From Azadirachta indica (taxonomy: Eukaryota; Streptophyta; Magnoliopsida; Sapindales; Meliaceae), in NCBI GenBank assembly GCA_022749755.1, contig CM040441.1, forward strand, positions 2,670,741 through 2,734,740: 64,000 bases of DNA, read 5' to 3'. A program made the translations under genes and the position numbers. The first letter of the stretch is position 1. The number at the start of each line of letters is the position of its first letter. Under the pieces are notes generated by a model that saw only the letters and a list, made by a program, of their open reading frames with translations, was not told where the DNA came from and ran no database searches. Of this stretch, positions 1 through 11,984 are shown in pieces.

Positions 1-372
1 TTCAAATTATGCTCGAGCACTAATAAATTAGATGTCTACCCAACGGTCTATAATTGCTTTGTCTACCACAAAGGTAGAGTACACGATAATTATAAAGGCT
101 GTTAGAGAAGCTATTGTGTTCGAAGAGTTACATAGAGAATCTGAAGTTATGCAGAAACATTAATATATATTGGGATAGTCAGAAAGCTATCCATGTGGTA
201 GAAAACTAAGTCAATTAGACAAAGCATAATGGCATTAAATTCCATTTTAAGCGAGGGATTAATCGAAGAGAGATGAAATACTACTTCATAAGATTAGAAC
301 TTCTGATAATCTCGCTAAAATGAAGACTAAGTCAGTGAATGGATCAAGTTTAAACATTTTTTGAACTTGATC
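1..372 (+). pseudogene. Ty1/copia polyprotein 3' end (RNase H C-terminus), decayed
   Basis: Translated in shifting frames, this stretch reads as the last part of a copia RNase H. It has an ALSTT-K-VEYTII block (the family's STTEAEY motif), then WDSQKAIHVVEN (family: CDSQSAIxLxxN), TKHNGIKFHF (family: HIDVRYHF) and ending with TSDNLAKMKTKSV (family: ADxLTK). Stops and frameshifts lie between these blocks, so it is not functional. It enters from the window's left edge, so the rest of the element lies outside. The LTR that follows belongs to the same element by position. Confidence 0.7.
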
Positions 373-483
373 CATATCTTATAAATTTGAACAACTTTGA
401 GTGTATGGCATCAATGTTAGTGCATTTGTAGGCACTATCGAATAAGAGATGTATAAAAGTTGAAAATTTGCCAATGTGGAGAT

Positions 484-1076
484 TATTGAAATATGGCTCT
501 TTTTCAACATGGAAATGAGTTGTAAAATTGAAAAAGAGATGGAAAGTGTGGAGGACAAAAGTGAATGAAAGTATGAAGAGAAAAAAGGTGCTGCAAAAAG
601 TTGGAATTTGAATATGAGCAAGTTGGCAAATAGTTGAAGGTGTCTTTTCCCCTATAAATAGGGGCTTTTATTCATTCACAAATTATACCCTTACATTAAG
701 AGAAGAAGAGAAAAAAAGGAAGTGAAAACCTGGTTCTTTACTTGGTTTCTCTTATCATTTCTCAGTTAGGTCTTTCTATTTATAGGATTCGTAGTTTGTC
801 TTAATCTTTTGCATGTCTTACAAATTAGTCCAACCAAATTTGTGAGTACTTACATATTGTGCCTAAATTCTATAATTTCTATCAGTTTGACCCTAATGAA
901 ATGATTCAAGTGCTCAACGACATAAGTAACATGTTTATTGAATCTCATTAAATTCTAATATTCTTTGTTTGTATTTTTGCATATCTACCATTTTGTTAGC
1001 ATTTAGATTTTCCAATTATTATATTTTACAAGTTTTTATACTTTGGGAAGATTATTGGGCCCTTAATTTCCCAACA
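484..1076 (+). repeat. Ty1/copia LTR
   Basis: The segment follows a copia RNase H end and a purine-rich tract (AATGTGGAGA near 474-483). It ends in CCCAACA, immediately before a sequence resembling a copia tRNA-Met primer-binding site. The start is approximate: TATTG replaces the usual TGTTG. A strong TATA box sits about 170 bp in. No second copy of this LTR was found in the window. Confidence 0.6.
653..660 (+). promoter_or_regulatory. LTR TATA box
   Basis: TATAAATA lies in a small palindrome (CCCCTATAAATAGGGG) inside the copia LTR. Position and sequence fit the U3 promoter of an LTR retrotransposon. Activity is not shown by sequence. Confidence 0.55.
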
Positions 1077-1092
1077 CTTGGTATGAGAATTT
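1077..1092 (+). other. Primer-binding-site-like sequence (tRNA-iMet type)
   Basis: CTTGGTATGAGAA directly follows the LTR end. Plant copia elements commonly carry TGGTATCAGAGC, complementary to the 3' end of initiator tRNA-Met, at this point. The match is imperfect (a G for the C). It is unexpected because the same LTR already has a polyprotein 3' end upstream. Confidence 0.45.
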
Positions 1093-2899
1093 TCTCCACA
1101 TTGCTTGTGGTGATACATTAGCTTCAATATTTGACAAAGCTATGATTCTTTTTCAAATTTGATTATTGAAGATTTGAGAGCCAACATGACTACTATTATG
1201 ATATATTTCAAAAATCTAATCTCATATCATGAGATTCGAATTCCATTTATTATGCGAAGTATTATTATAATGGTGGAAGTGAGCATTATGCACAAATTTA
1301 AAACACTAAAAAAAATTAAGGTAAAAAAGTCACAAAAAATATGTGATTTATACATTTGACTCTTTTGACTATGATTGTATACAATATATGTTAAGTATTA
1401 ATTTACTAGAAAGTTTGTATGTAATTTTGAATGTTACAAATTAATTATTAGCTTATTTTTTCTTTATGTTCTTTACTAAAAATATTATTTTAATTTAAAT
1501 AAAATAAAAATTTTAGTTTGATTTTATAGAAAATAATTATTGTTTAATGTTGCAACATTATATAGTTTAATGTATGACAATATTAAGTTTAATAGGTATA
1601 TATATTACAGATTAATCTCAAGTTTCAATATTTACCTTTGGGTCCTCTTTTTCAAAAGTCAAAAGTCAAAAGTCAAAGTCTTAGGGATTAGGGAGCAAAT
1701 CCCATTTTTACCTCACGCTCTTGTTTTTCACTGACCTTTCATCTTCTATACGCTTTCTACATCACACGTTTTCCTTTCCACTTTTCTAACCACTTTCTCA
1801 CTGAATTCGAGTGCTAACCTTCATTTGTTAACTCTCTAATCTTCAGTTGGGGTCATACTTCCTCTTTCGGGCAATTTGAGCACCTAAGACAGAGGTTGCC
1901 AGAACCCTATTTCAACAATCCCAACTCGAAATCCTATTTCAAGTAACTTTCTTTGCATCTTCTTCCCCATGTAATGTATGTAAGCTTGACAACTTGGGCT
2001 TTTCAATAGTCGGCAAGGGTTTAAGTTGTTGGGAAAATAAACTACTATTCGTGCTTGGCTTTGTTTCTTGTTTCCCCTTATTCCCCTTCCTATCTTTTTT
2101 ACCTTATCGTTGGTTACCCTGACTTGGGATTCCTCCCCCAAAGTGAAAACATTTTCCCATGTTTTTTCATCTGTTATCCGAACACTCATTCTCCTAGTTT
2201 AACTCGAGGTCTAGTGCGGTTATTGTGGTAAGTAGTAGTAAAAACTGCCCTTGCACCAACTAATTTCATTTCCTTCACTCTTTCGCGTGTTTGGTAATCA
2301 TTCCCGAAGGAAAGTCACCTCCTTTTGGGTTACTCATAGTCTGAAGCATATTATCTCGTGAGTTAAGTTAACTGATTTTCACTATAGGTTTGAGCTTATG
2401 TCCAACCTTATCAAGTTGTTTTCTTCGTCTTTGTTAACACATTGTGTGATTGAATCTGCCTATTATAATGCATTGTGTTGTTATGGGTTTGCTATGGTGT
2501 TGACACTGTTATTTCTTTCTTTCCAACATTATTGTCTCCATAACCCTCACGAAGGCTTTTTCTTTTTTTTTTTCTTGTGTAGACGTGGCAAAGAATACAA
2601 AAGAATCCTCCTATTCTAACTCTGCTTCATCTCCATTAGAGAAGAGTAATTCAAGTCACGAAAAAGCTACCTATATAACAAGCGAGTAAAAGGACATCAA
2701 ATGAAAAGCCTTAGTGTCAGGCTCTATATATGGTGGCCATAAATCTATCATGGCTATGAACTTGATATGTAGGAAGAAAAATGGCAAAGCTTTTGTAGTA
2801 GTTGAGGTAGAGGATAGCAAGGATAAGGGATCTAACAAGGGAGGCCATTTAGAAAATATATAGAAAGTCACGTAAAGGGTGTTGCAAAGCATCACCTAT
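1093..2899. other. No recognisable gene; AT-rich, decayed
   Basis: Open frames are short and show no family signature. A short tandem of TCAAAAG units (about 1651-1680) gives several TTGAC cores on the minus strand, the W-box core bound by WRKY factors. It has no intact gene to regulate. Poly-T/CT stretches occur at 1720-1860 and about 2550. I see nothing else. Confidence 0.4.
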
Positions 2900-4560
2900 T
2901 TTTATCTCGACCATCACCCCAGCACCTTAATTGAGACCAACTTAGATCAAATGTAAAGAGACTTCACCATCTCGATTTTTACCGATCTTTCTCTTCCTGG
3001 TCTAGGTTTCCCTCCGACCAACCCTAGTAACAACCAGGTCATGTTTTCATGCTGATATTCAGAGCTCAGGGTAAGGCAGCCCATCTAGCCCTGCTTTGTC
3101 AAGATTCTGTGCGCAATTGAGCTTACTCTTATGTAGTAGCTTGAGGCTCTATCCTAGAAAAGCTTGATTGACCTATGCACTATACGGAAGGAAGTAATTG
3201 GTGAATACCCAGATTTTGTGGCCTTGCAAGCCTATCTTTCTATCATCGACATCCTTAGGGATATCACCACTACACCATATACCCTCTCGTAGCTTAATGA
3301 TTATGGACAGGGCCTGGCACATGGCATAGTTCATGCCTCAAGTGATGGGGGTCATATTTACACCTAGGGTGGAAGATGATATTCAATCTCTATGACCTTC
3401 AGAGTTGATGGTACATTACTCTCTTATTTTTAATTTCTATTTACTTGTTTGAGACGACTTGTAATTGTTTGGTGATATTATCTCAACAAAACGTAAATAC
3501 TCCAAGTCCTATGGTAAAGGCTTGGCCAAGGTTCATAAATACTCAAAAGAACACCCTATTACCCTTAATTTAGATGAACCAATAGTTGCAAACCTGGTCG
3601 CTAGTAAGAAGAGAGCTACATATCCCTAGCCTTTCCTAACCTGGTTACCTAACCATCTCTTTTCTTTTATGTTGCTTATTGGTGAGGTCGTTGACATTTT
3701 TTAGGTGTTGTTTCCATCTAAGAAGGAGGCAGCGAAGAAAGCAGTATTAAAGCTAAAGCGAAAAAATCTCTCTTAGACAAGATTTATAGCTCAGTAGCGA
3801 GGGCCTCAAGCTACTCCAAGTCTCATGGGACTCGAGGTTCTAGTGCTTTTACGATTAAGGAGCTTCCACGCCAAGTGTCCAAACGGTTAAAGAAGGATAA
3901 GACCCTAAACAAGTCCCCTTAAGTATTTGGTGGAATAAGTTGATAGGTAAGTGACCGCCCTTTCGAGGCCTCCTTATTGTTTTCCCTACTATAACCAATG
4001 GTGGATTTTATTGGCACAGTAAGGGCTTAAGAGCTTATCAACATGAGACTAGATGATGTTGCCAACCTTAGTGCTCAGTTATCTCTCCAAGTATTCAATT
4101 TCGCTAATCTTATTTTAGTTATTATTTGCTTAGCTTGACATTATTTTCTTTGTATTGAGTATTTTTATTCACTATCTGGGCTTCTGTTCCAAACCTTTGT
4201 GCTTATACTTTTACGTATAACCAACCTAAGAAGAGATGTTGCCACTTTAGAGCACCTGGAAAAAGGTCAAGCACAGATTTCACGCCTTTAGAGGGAGGCT
4301 GAGGAGAAGGATGTTAGAACCTGTCAGCTGACCAATGAACTTGCCGCTGTATAAAAAGAAGTGAATTTAATCTTTACTTAACTGCAAAACTAGGGAGTCC
4401 AAGTTAAGGAGCTTCGTGAGAAAGTGGCCAAGCTGAACGCTGCATTAGTGTCGAGCTACAAAGATGGTTATCAATTGGTGCAATTTAAAGTTCATAGGCG
4501 GCATTCCTCATCGGACTTGGATTTCATGGAGCTTAGCTTAACGATGGGGCCGTTTTGATG
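2900..4560 (+). pseudogene. Decayed coiled-coil coding remnant, possibly an antisense ORF of the adjacent gypsy element
   Basis: The plus strand keeps codon-like blocks interrupted by stops. The clearest is 4226-4550, where heptad-rich text (REAEEKDVRTCQLTNELAA, then VKELREKVAKLNAAL) is followed by SYKDGYQLVQFKVHRRHSSS and DLDFMEL. A coiled coil ending in a Y-x-x-G-[YF] block and a PDLD-like tail is typical of plant transposon-derived proteins found beside Ty3/gypsy elements. It lies just beyond the pol 3' end of gypsy copy A and on the opposite strand. That fits the extra antisense ORFs known in some plant gypsy lineages, but this link is inference. No intact frame remains. Confidence 0.4.
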
Positions 4561-4987
4561 GTTTGTTCCATCTTTTTGGTTTTTTAAAGTCATATGGATT
4601 AGCATTAAATTGGGTCACATACTTTGTATATAATACTTTATGTTTATATCAGCTTGTCATACTGCTATGTTGAATGTTGTATTATATTTACTTGCATTTG
4701 AATTGGATGACAAGGTTTTGCTCAGTGCAATTGTGGCCCCACTCAGTGTAGGCTTAGTGGTGACCTAGTCTTTTCACATATATAACTCAAAACAAACTGT
4801 CACAATTGAACAATGGCATAATCATATGATACACTAATCATAATAATGAAGAAAAGCATTTGTTCATTAATTTATAAACACGATTAGCATAATACACCAT
4901 GATCCACCTGGGCACCAAGTGAAAATCACACCTTAGAGTTGTTCAATTCAAAATTGCCCCTATAACCAGGAGGTACAAAGTCATATG
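4561..4987. other. Spacer without a gene
   Basis: AT-rich sequence between the coiled-coil remnant and the shared left boundary of gypsy copy A. I found no LTR matching the right-hand LTR of copy A here, so a 3' LTR is not identifiable. Confidence 0.4.
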
Positions 4988-5099
4988 AATAGGTACCCTT
5001 TGGGTGTAGATGTAGAAAACAAAAATAACATGTCAAAACTTTTTAATTGTTGAGAAAACAAAAATATCGTACATCATTAATAAGAAAATGAGATCATCG

Positions 5100-6300
5100 A
5101 AAATCCACTTAGCTCAGGTGAAACCTAAACCTAGTCGTTGGTAGTATCTATAAAGTTGGTCTGCATTATGCAAATACTTAACTGCTTGTTCATCCAAGCT
5201 AGCTAGCTTGTACACACCTGCCTTTAGAACTTTTTGGATTTTGTACGGACTTTTCTATGTCTCAGTGAGCTTGGTAGGGCCTCTGTCTTTTAAGCCAAAG
5301 GTGACATTTCTCATAACTAAGTCACTTTCCTTGAAACTCTTAGGCTTGACCTTGGAGTTTTAATGTCAAACGATTATCTGTTAGTATATAGCTACTCTAG
5401 CTTAAGCTTGTTCCCTTTTCTCCTCAATAAGGTCTAGCGCCATATTGAGCTAGGTCGTATTTTGCAAATTGTCAAAGAGAAAAGTTTTGAATGTGGACAT
5501 TCCGACCTCTACTGGAATTATGACCTTTATACCAAAAGATAGTGAGTAAGGTGTTTCCCTAGTCGTCATCTTATAAGTAGTATGGTAAGCCCACAATACC
5601 TCAGCTAGCTCGTTGACCCAAGCTCCTTTCTTATCACCTAACTTCTTCCTCAACAAGTCTTTGATGACCATGTTTATTGCTTCCACCTGCCCATTTAACT
5701 AAGGATAAGCTTGTATGGTGTAGTAGATCTCGATTCCTCGACTCTTGCAAAAATCCAAAAATTTCTTGTTAACAAATTACATCTTATTGTTGGTAATAAT
5801 CACATGAGGTACCCCAAATTGGCACACGATGGCTTTCCGTAAAAAGTTTCATAGTTCTTTTCCTAATAATCTTGGCTAAGAGTTTTGCCTCAACCTACTT
5901 GGTGAAGTAGTCCATAACAACAATGGCAAACTTGCCCTGACCTCGTTCAGTTAGGAATAGTCTATTCAAGTCAATTTTCCACTGAGCAAATGGCCACGGT
6001 AAACTCAGTGTGGTTAGATTCTTTGCAAAAATTCTATTCAGTTTAGCATGCTTTTGAAAAGCGATATATGTGTGCAAAATGATCTTCGAGTCTTTCTGTA
6101 TGGTAGGCTAGCAATACCCTTAATGCAACGCTTTGTATGCCAGTGTTTTGCCTCTGGAATGGTTCCTATAATCTCCTTGGTAGATCTTCCTTATAAACTA
6201 GTTAACCTCATCCGAGAGCAAGTATTGTACTAAAGGGAGAGAATAGTTGCATCAAAACAGTGCCTCGCCTATCAAGTAATATCTAGTTGCACAGTATCTC
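5100..6300 (-). pseudogene. Gypsy integrase remnant (copy A)
   Basis: Minus-strand frames show the HHCC zinc-finger region (NHSRGKTLAYKALH, then PTIQKDSKI, with QKHAK near 6050). The catalytic core start follows (WPFAQWKIDL, then GQGKFAIVVMDYFTK, about 5895-6010), then the 3' core (ELAEVLWAYHTTYKMTTRET, about 5560-5625). The C-terminal tail has NVTFGLKDRGP and KYLHNADQLYRYYQ (about 5120-5330). IDL and MDYFTK hold the first catalytic aspartate context. Stops interrupt the frame, for example after MDYFTK, so it is inactive. Confidence 0.8.
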
Positions 6301-6399
6301 AACTTCTTTGTAGTTTACTTGTTTTTCAAGAAGTTGCCCGAAGTTAGGTATTCCATTATTCGGTCCATCTATCAAGGCTGTTGGAAATGCAATATACAT

Positions 6400-7160
6400 T
6401 CTTAGCCCCATCATTAATCAATGATTAGGTTAAAACTTTAACCAAAATTATGTTAGGTAGTAAGGTGTTGGCCAGCATTGCTAATTTGGACAAGATGTCA
6501 GCTCTAAAGTACTAATCTAGTGGAATACACTGAAGAGAAACTTGCTTGAATGACGCCATTATGTCCTTGGTCTTGCCCAATTAATTAGCCATGGCATCCT
6601 CTTTAGCTTAGTAATTGCTGTTGACTTGGTGTACCACGAGCTTAGAATCACTCTTGACTTCCAGTTTCTCTAAACCCAGACTTTTATCTATTTTAGCCTG
6701 CAATCATTGACTTACACTCGGCCTCGTTGATTGAAGCTTTAAACTTAAACCTCAGTGCATAGCTTATCTCGACCTCATTCGAGTTGGTAACTACAACACC
6801 TGCTCTACTTCTTTGCGAGCTTGGTGATCCATCCATATACAGCAGTCAAGTTGCCACATTTTTTATTCCTATTGTCTTACTTATCTCCGGTCCTGCTCTT
6901 ATGTCCCTTGCATCATCAACAAAGTCAGCTACAAAGTCGACAAAGGCTTGTCCCTCGATGTTTCTACATGGTCGGTACTGAATATCAAACTCACTCAGTT
7001 TAATGCACTGTTTGATTAGCTTTCTCACGCTTTTAGGTTTGTGGAAAATCACCTCAATGGGTGCTGAGTAACCATGGTGATAAAATACGCTTGAAAGTAA
7101 GGTTTTAGCTTTTAGGAGGAGATCACTAAAGCTACTACAAGTTGTTTTTGCTTTCAATAT
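6400..7160 (-). pseudogene. Gypsy RNase H remnant (copy A)
   Basis: A minus-strand frame at 6846-7157 reads SSVFYHHGYSAPIEV, RKLIKQCIKLSEFDIQYRPC and EGQAFVDFVADF. This is the end of the RT-linked RNase H, where gypsy elements have [RK]-WA-x-EL-x-E[FY]DIxYxPR and AL-ADF(V/L)AE. Conserved Trp/Ala positions are altered. The catalytic D/E/D set cannot be traced through the stops. Confidence 0.7.
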
Positions 7161-7479
7161 CGTTTTTAGGCATCTATTAGTGCCTTACTAGTGAGTACAT
7201 AGGCTTCTGCACATTGCCCTCCTCCTCATGCACCAGAACCTAACTCACAACTGTCACAGAGGTAGCGAGGTAATTAAAGAGGTTGTCTCCTACCTAGAGC
7301 TTGGCTAACACTAAGGGATTGGTCAAGTAGTGCTTCAAATTCATGAATGCAGTCTCACATTTGTCATTCCACTAACTACCCTTAGCTCAATTTATAGCTT
7401 GGACGAAAGGATCAGAGCAAACAGTGTACTTAGAGACAAACTGTTTTAAGGTGGCAACCTTGCTTGCTAAGCCCTGGCG

Positions 7480-8230
7480 TCCTTGGTGGTACGAAGTGAT
7501 CTTATGTCCATGATTGCTTTAATTTTCTCTTAATTTGCTTCAATGCCTCATACTATACTATGACCCAAAAACTTCTTGGTTGAGACTCCAAAAGCACACT
7601 TCTTTTGGTTTAATTTTATCTCGTATCTCCTTAGCACATTAAAGTTCATCTTTAGGTGGGATACACGGTTGACAGCAATCACAGAGTTAGTCAACATGTC
7701 ATCAACGTAGATTTTCATGGTCTTCTCAATCTATTCTTTAAATAACTTGTTAACCAATCACTGATAGGTCACTCCAGCATTCTTAAGACCAAACGACATC
7801 AATATATAGCAGTATAAGCCTTTATTGGTGATAAATGAGGTCTTGTCTTGACCTAGCGTATGCATTCTGACCTAGTTGTAACTAGAAAATGCGTCCATAA
7901 AGTTTAACAGCTTATGTCCAGTTATGACATCAACCAATTGGTTTACCCTCGGAAGAGGGAAGTAATCTTTTGGATACGCTTTGCTGAAATAAGTGAAATC
8001 AAAGTACATACATCACCTGCCATTAAGTTTCTTCACCAAGACCATGTTGGACACACACTCAGGGTATCATGGCTCTCGTATGAATCTTGCACGAAGCAAT
8101 CTATCGACTTCTTCCTCAATAGCGTCATAACGTTTCTGGTGGAAAACTCTCCTCTTTTCCCTTACCGGGCAATGTAGACGATTTACGTTAAAGTGGTGAG
8201 AAACGATTCTTGAGTCATACCCAATATTTC
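7480..8230 (-). pseudogene. Gypsy reverse transcriptase remnant (copy A)
   Basis: Minus-strand text includes YDAIEEEVDRLL, a VSNMVLVKK block, YFPLPRVNQLVDVITGHKLL and FMDAFSSYN, TSFITNKGLYCYILMSFGLK, and the catalytic YVDDM at 7695-7709. Downstream is KKFLGHSIV followed by GIEAN and EKIKAI, the canonical gypsy RT end. At least four in-frame stops are visible between these blocks, so no full-length enzyme is possible. Confidence 0.85.
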
Positions 8231-8499
8231 CTCATGACTCTATGTAAACTTGTTGGAGTATTATTTAATAAAAGTGATTAGATAGGCTCGAACCTCATGC
8301 CTCAACTTCATTCCCACCTTGATAACCTGAATAGGGCCACCTTCAACAATAGCAACTGTTTTCAAGATTTCTACCAACTTTCCTCTCTGTTATAGCTTTG
8401 TCTCTTGGGGGTCCACTATAGTGAACTGGTGACACCCTCTTATTAAAGACGTGTAACACCTTCGTGATATTAACTGGTCTCCTTTAACAATTCCTACCC

Positions 8500-8800
8500 A
8501 TTCACCTACTAGGAACTATATTTTCAAGCGGTAAGTGATAAAATTCCCTTACCCATAAAAAATGGCCATTCAAGAATAATGTTATAGAAGTTAAGTTTGT
8601 CCATAATGACAAAGTCCACCATACTGACGACTTAGGTTGTCTTTTCACCTATAGTCACTAAGAGGGTGATGCTTCCCCATGGCATTACTTGGTCGCCTAT
8701 GAAACCACTGAGCGGAGTAAACAACTCCTCAGTAAACATTATTGGCGTCATGACCTTTTTAGGAATTTCGATGGTCTATTTGTGAGGTTTACCTCGTGTT
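8500..8800 (-). pseudogene. Gypsy protease remnant (copy A)
   Basis: The minus strand reads TPLSGFIGDQVMPWGSITLL, then VTIGEKTT and VVSMVDFVIMDKLNFYNIIL-E-WPF. These match the region after the catalytic Asp of plant gypsy proteases (LxGFxGxxxxPxGxIxLPV ... FxVVDxxxxYNAILGRP). The DTG/DSS catalytic triplet itself is not clear. Confidence 0.6.
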
Positions 8801-8929
8801 TGTAATAAACTAGTGCGAGATCACGTAAGTAAGCCTTCCCAGCTTTGTTGGAGTCCTCAGCCAAAGTGGGTCCCTTATTGATGGTTTTGTCCAAGTCTAT
8901 ATCCTGGTCTTTCCTTAGTTATACTCGGT

Positions 8930-10540
8930 TCACATCACCATTCCGTGAAGGCTCACCTTGCTGCCAAGCCTTTTGAATTCTATCTTGACCTTAAGTAAAA
9001 ACTTCTTTAGATATCCATTATTGATCAAGTTTTGTTTCTTATTCCTCGAGTTGTAACAATAAGATATGTTATGATTGTGCTTCTCATGAAAGCTACAATA
9101 CTTCTGTATATTCCTTCTTTCAGGTGGGGTGGCCATCTTTAGGGTTTCACCAAGAGTCTCTTTTACTGAAGGGCATAGAATATTTGCTTCTGAGAAGCAT
9201 TTAGTTAGCGATAGCTCAAAGGACAGTTAGGGCCCTCGTCTCCCCTTACGGAGTGAACTGGCTCCTTCTTTAATAGAGGTAAAGGTCGAGGTATCTTTGG
9301 TCTCGGTGGTGACCTGGGCCTAAGTGGTATGGAGTAGAGGGGTATCCTTGTTGGTTTGATGAGGTCTCCTAAGGTTGGGGCTTAGCTCGAGATGGTTGTG
9401 CCTCTGTTTTCTTCTTTTTCTTAGCCTTCACATTGAGCTCCTCAGCCTTGTCATGATCTCGTTAGATATTGTGCCGTTCCTCTAAGGCCACTGGTTAAAT
9501 AGTTTGATTATAAGCCTCTTAATACGAGTGGGTGGCCACTTGTCAAAGGAGAGCCATATTGGGTCAGTGTGAAGGTTGTGCTAGAAGTTGTGCAAAGTTT
9601 TTACTTTTTTGTAAACTCCCATTTACAAGACTTCGTTATGGTAACGTTTGATGAAATCTTTTAGAAGTTCTTGCCATTTGCTTAATGTACCACAAGGTGG
9701 CTGGATCTTTTGTTGGTGGCTTAACTCCTTGAAAATGTTAAACAAACTCATTAGCAAAGGTAACAAAGACTAGTATGCTACCCGAAGGCAACTTCATGTA
9801 CCAGGTCCATGCTAGACCTACAAGGGTGGTAGGAAACAGCCTATATATCACCTTATCTAGGACTTCTTGTACTAGCATCAAATCTTGGAATATCTCCACG
9901 TACACAATTGGGTCAATTTTACCTTGATACCATTCAATATGAGGCATGCTCAACTTTCTTGGTAAATTAGCTCTTCTAACATTTTCCATCAGAGGGGCAT
10001 TGAAGTCACCTAGCAGATTTGCAGGGTCAAGGTTAATTTTTCTCACCCTGAGCTATTTTACCTCAACCTGTACTTTAATTAGTTGCCTCCTCAGACCCTC
10101 TACATAAGGGGCTCATAATTATTATGTTTGTGACACTTAGCTATGAGTGAGAACCTTAAGTCTTCATACTCTAGTTCACCTTTCTAGCTTCTGGATGCCT
10201 CGACCCCATTGCTCATAGTTGACCTTTTGTCACTATAGTGACTTTTAAGAGACTCTTGTGTGTGATTCTTAGATTGAATAGGGCTCATGTCATTTGCTGT
10301 GTTGGCTTAGGCTACGCTGATTGGCTTGACCTAGGCCTTATTAGTCAACCTGGGCGAGGTCCTATCTAAGGGGCCTTTCTGCCAAGTCCCCTAAACCTTG
10401 CTGTGGTGGTGGTGGGATCCCCAAATTCGCATATAGATAAGACATCATGTGTTAGAACTGAGCTTTAATCTTGGGCAACTCTTTCACCTCTTTCGCCTTC
10501 TCAACATCAAGGTCTCGTTCTACAACCGCATTTCCCTTTC
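8930..10540 (-). pseudogene. Gypsy gag remnant with zinc-knuckle-like motif (copy A)
   Basis: The capsid part is at 9738-10046 (ANLPRKLSMPHIEWYQGKID, FQDLMLVQEV, RLFPTTLVGLAWTWYMKLP), matching retrotransposon gag (FPxxLxGxAxxWYxxLP). It continues into a KDFIKRYHNE block near 9640-9660. A nucleocapsid-like motif at about 9050-9110 reads KYCSFHEKHNHNISYC, the CxFHxxHGHxTxxC form common in plant gypsy gag. Stops separate the pieces. Copy B has the same capsid block at 62139-62375. Confidence 0.75.
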
Positions 10541-10710
10541 TACTTTGAGATGATTTTCAACAATTTAGAGAGAAACCCGACTCTTTGATGGAGAGGTGTC
10601 GTGACTGAGTTCTCGCGTGTGTCCTTAGCCACTATTCTTGTAACTTTGAATGTTAACATTTGGTTCTTTGGACGAGCACGTAAATTATATTGAGGCTTTT
10701 TGATCTGATT

Positions 10711-10728
10711 CCTTACAGGTGGCGCCAT
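10711..10728 (-). other. Primer-binding site (copy A)
   Basis: On the minus strand the LTR ends TATCAACA and is followed by ATGGCGCCACCTGTAAGG. Many plant gypsy elements carry TGGCGCC directly after the LTR as a tRNA complement. Copy B has the better preserved TGGCGCCATTTGCGGGG at the equivalent place. Confidence 0.6.
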
Positions 10729-11376
10729 TGTTGATACAAAAATTTTACTCAGCCAATACCAAATCTTGGAGAAGGTTTGCATGTTCCTGATGTGGTCAAC
10801 AGTGTTATACTAGTTCTTCGTTTTAGGAATTAGGTTTCGTAGTCCAAAGCTAGAATGAGATTCAACTTTCCCGAGGTCATCTTTACGTGTTGAAATACTC
10901 ATGACTCGACTTGTCCACATCATCCTTCTTGGTTGTTACTAACCTTTGAGCTAACTTAAACCCTTAACTCTGCTTCTTTTACCTACAAACCTCTTGCAAA
11001 ATAACATAAAGGTCATACGGACGTCACCAATCTAGCAGCCCCCCCTCCAATGCTTAAGTCAGCTTTTAACGAAAAGTTAGATTTAAAGGATGTGGGTATA
11101 ACCCTTCTTGTGTATTTAATAATGAAATGATGCACAAAGAATAAGATCTATTAAAATCTACCAAGACTAAGCCCAATTACTATTTTTCAAGAGAAAAAAG
11201 TAAGGGATGGCTTATAAATCACTCATGTAACATTCCTTGTGGCAGAACTATGCTGAAAGAGTATACTCCACGAATAACTGAATGCTAGAAAGTCTTTTCT
11301 TGGGGAATGGGTTTCCTTCTTTTTCTGAATGGTGATGAGAATCAATAGTCACCTATCTTACACTTGTAAAAAATAT

Positions 11377-11388
11377 GTTTTTATATGG
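11377..11388 (-). promoter_or_regulatory. LTR TATA box (copy A)
   Basis: CCATATAAAAAC on the minus strand lies about 650 bp before the inner LTR end. Copy B keeps an equivalent CTATATAAAAA at 63713-63723. Conservation of this site in both otherwise decayed copies supports its being the ancestral promoter. Confidence 0.5.
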
Positions 11389-11984
11389 GAGGAAGAGCCG
11401 AGCTATGATTACATGAGGTATTTGCCCTAATTCTTCTTAACCATAGTTAGATGGAACCTTTCCATTAATTCTAGTTAGCGTCATGTGATAGGTAGGGATT
11501 AGTGGTTTTGGCCTTATTCAAAGGACGTATGGCATTTATTTATCTTCTATTAGTCTGAGGCATGAGGCTATTTTCCTCTTTTGCATGTGATAAGACCTTA
11601 ACAGCCCTTTTAAGCTGGAGAGTAGTCCCTTATTGACACACAACTGACTTTTACTATGCTACTTTACCTTTGCCCAACTTATTACATACTCTGTGCCTTG
11701 TCATATTTAGAAATTGTCTAACTCTTACTTTATGGTCATTTTAAGGTGTGAATTTTGGCTTTAAGGGGAACATGGGTGGCCTTGAACTAGTCCCTTGAGT
11801 ATCTGGTCGCTCGCACTCCCTTGATTTCTCATTAACAAGGTTATAACATTAAATAGCATACTACTTGTAACAAGTCGATACACATCTCTCATCGTAACAC
11901 AAGGCTAAGGGAGCTATTCCAACTCTCTTTTACATATTGTGACATAAGACCACATCTGTTATACATGGAAGGGTTCATAGTCAC

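Noticed and set aside
1884..2189. 101-codon minus-strand frame
   Set aside because: Basic, with no recognised motif; upstream and downstream sequence gives no support.
1100..4990. 3' LTR for gypsy copy A
   Set aside because: I looked for sequence like 10729-12340 (starting TGTTGATAC) left of integrase and saw none, so only one LTR is reported.
6784..7003. Overlapping plus-strand frames inside gypsy copy A
   Set aside because: Antisense shadows of the minus-strand RNase H; the same happens at 59138-59399 in copy B.
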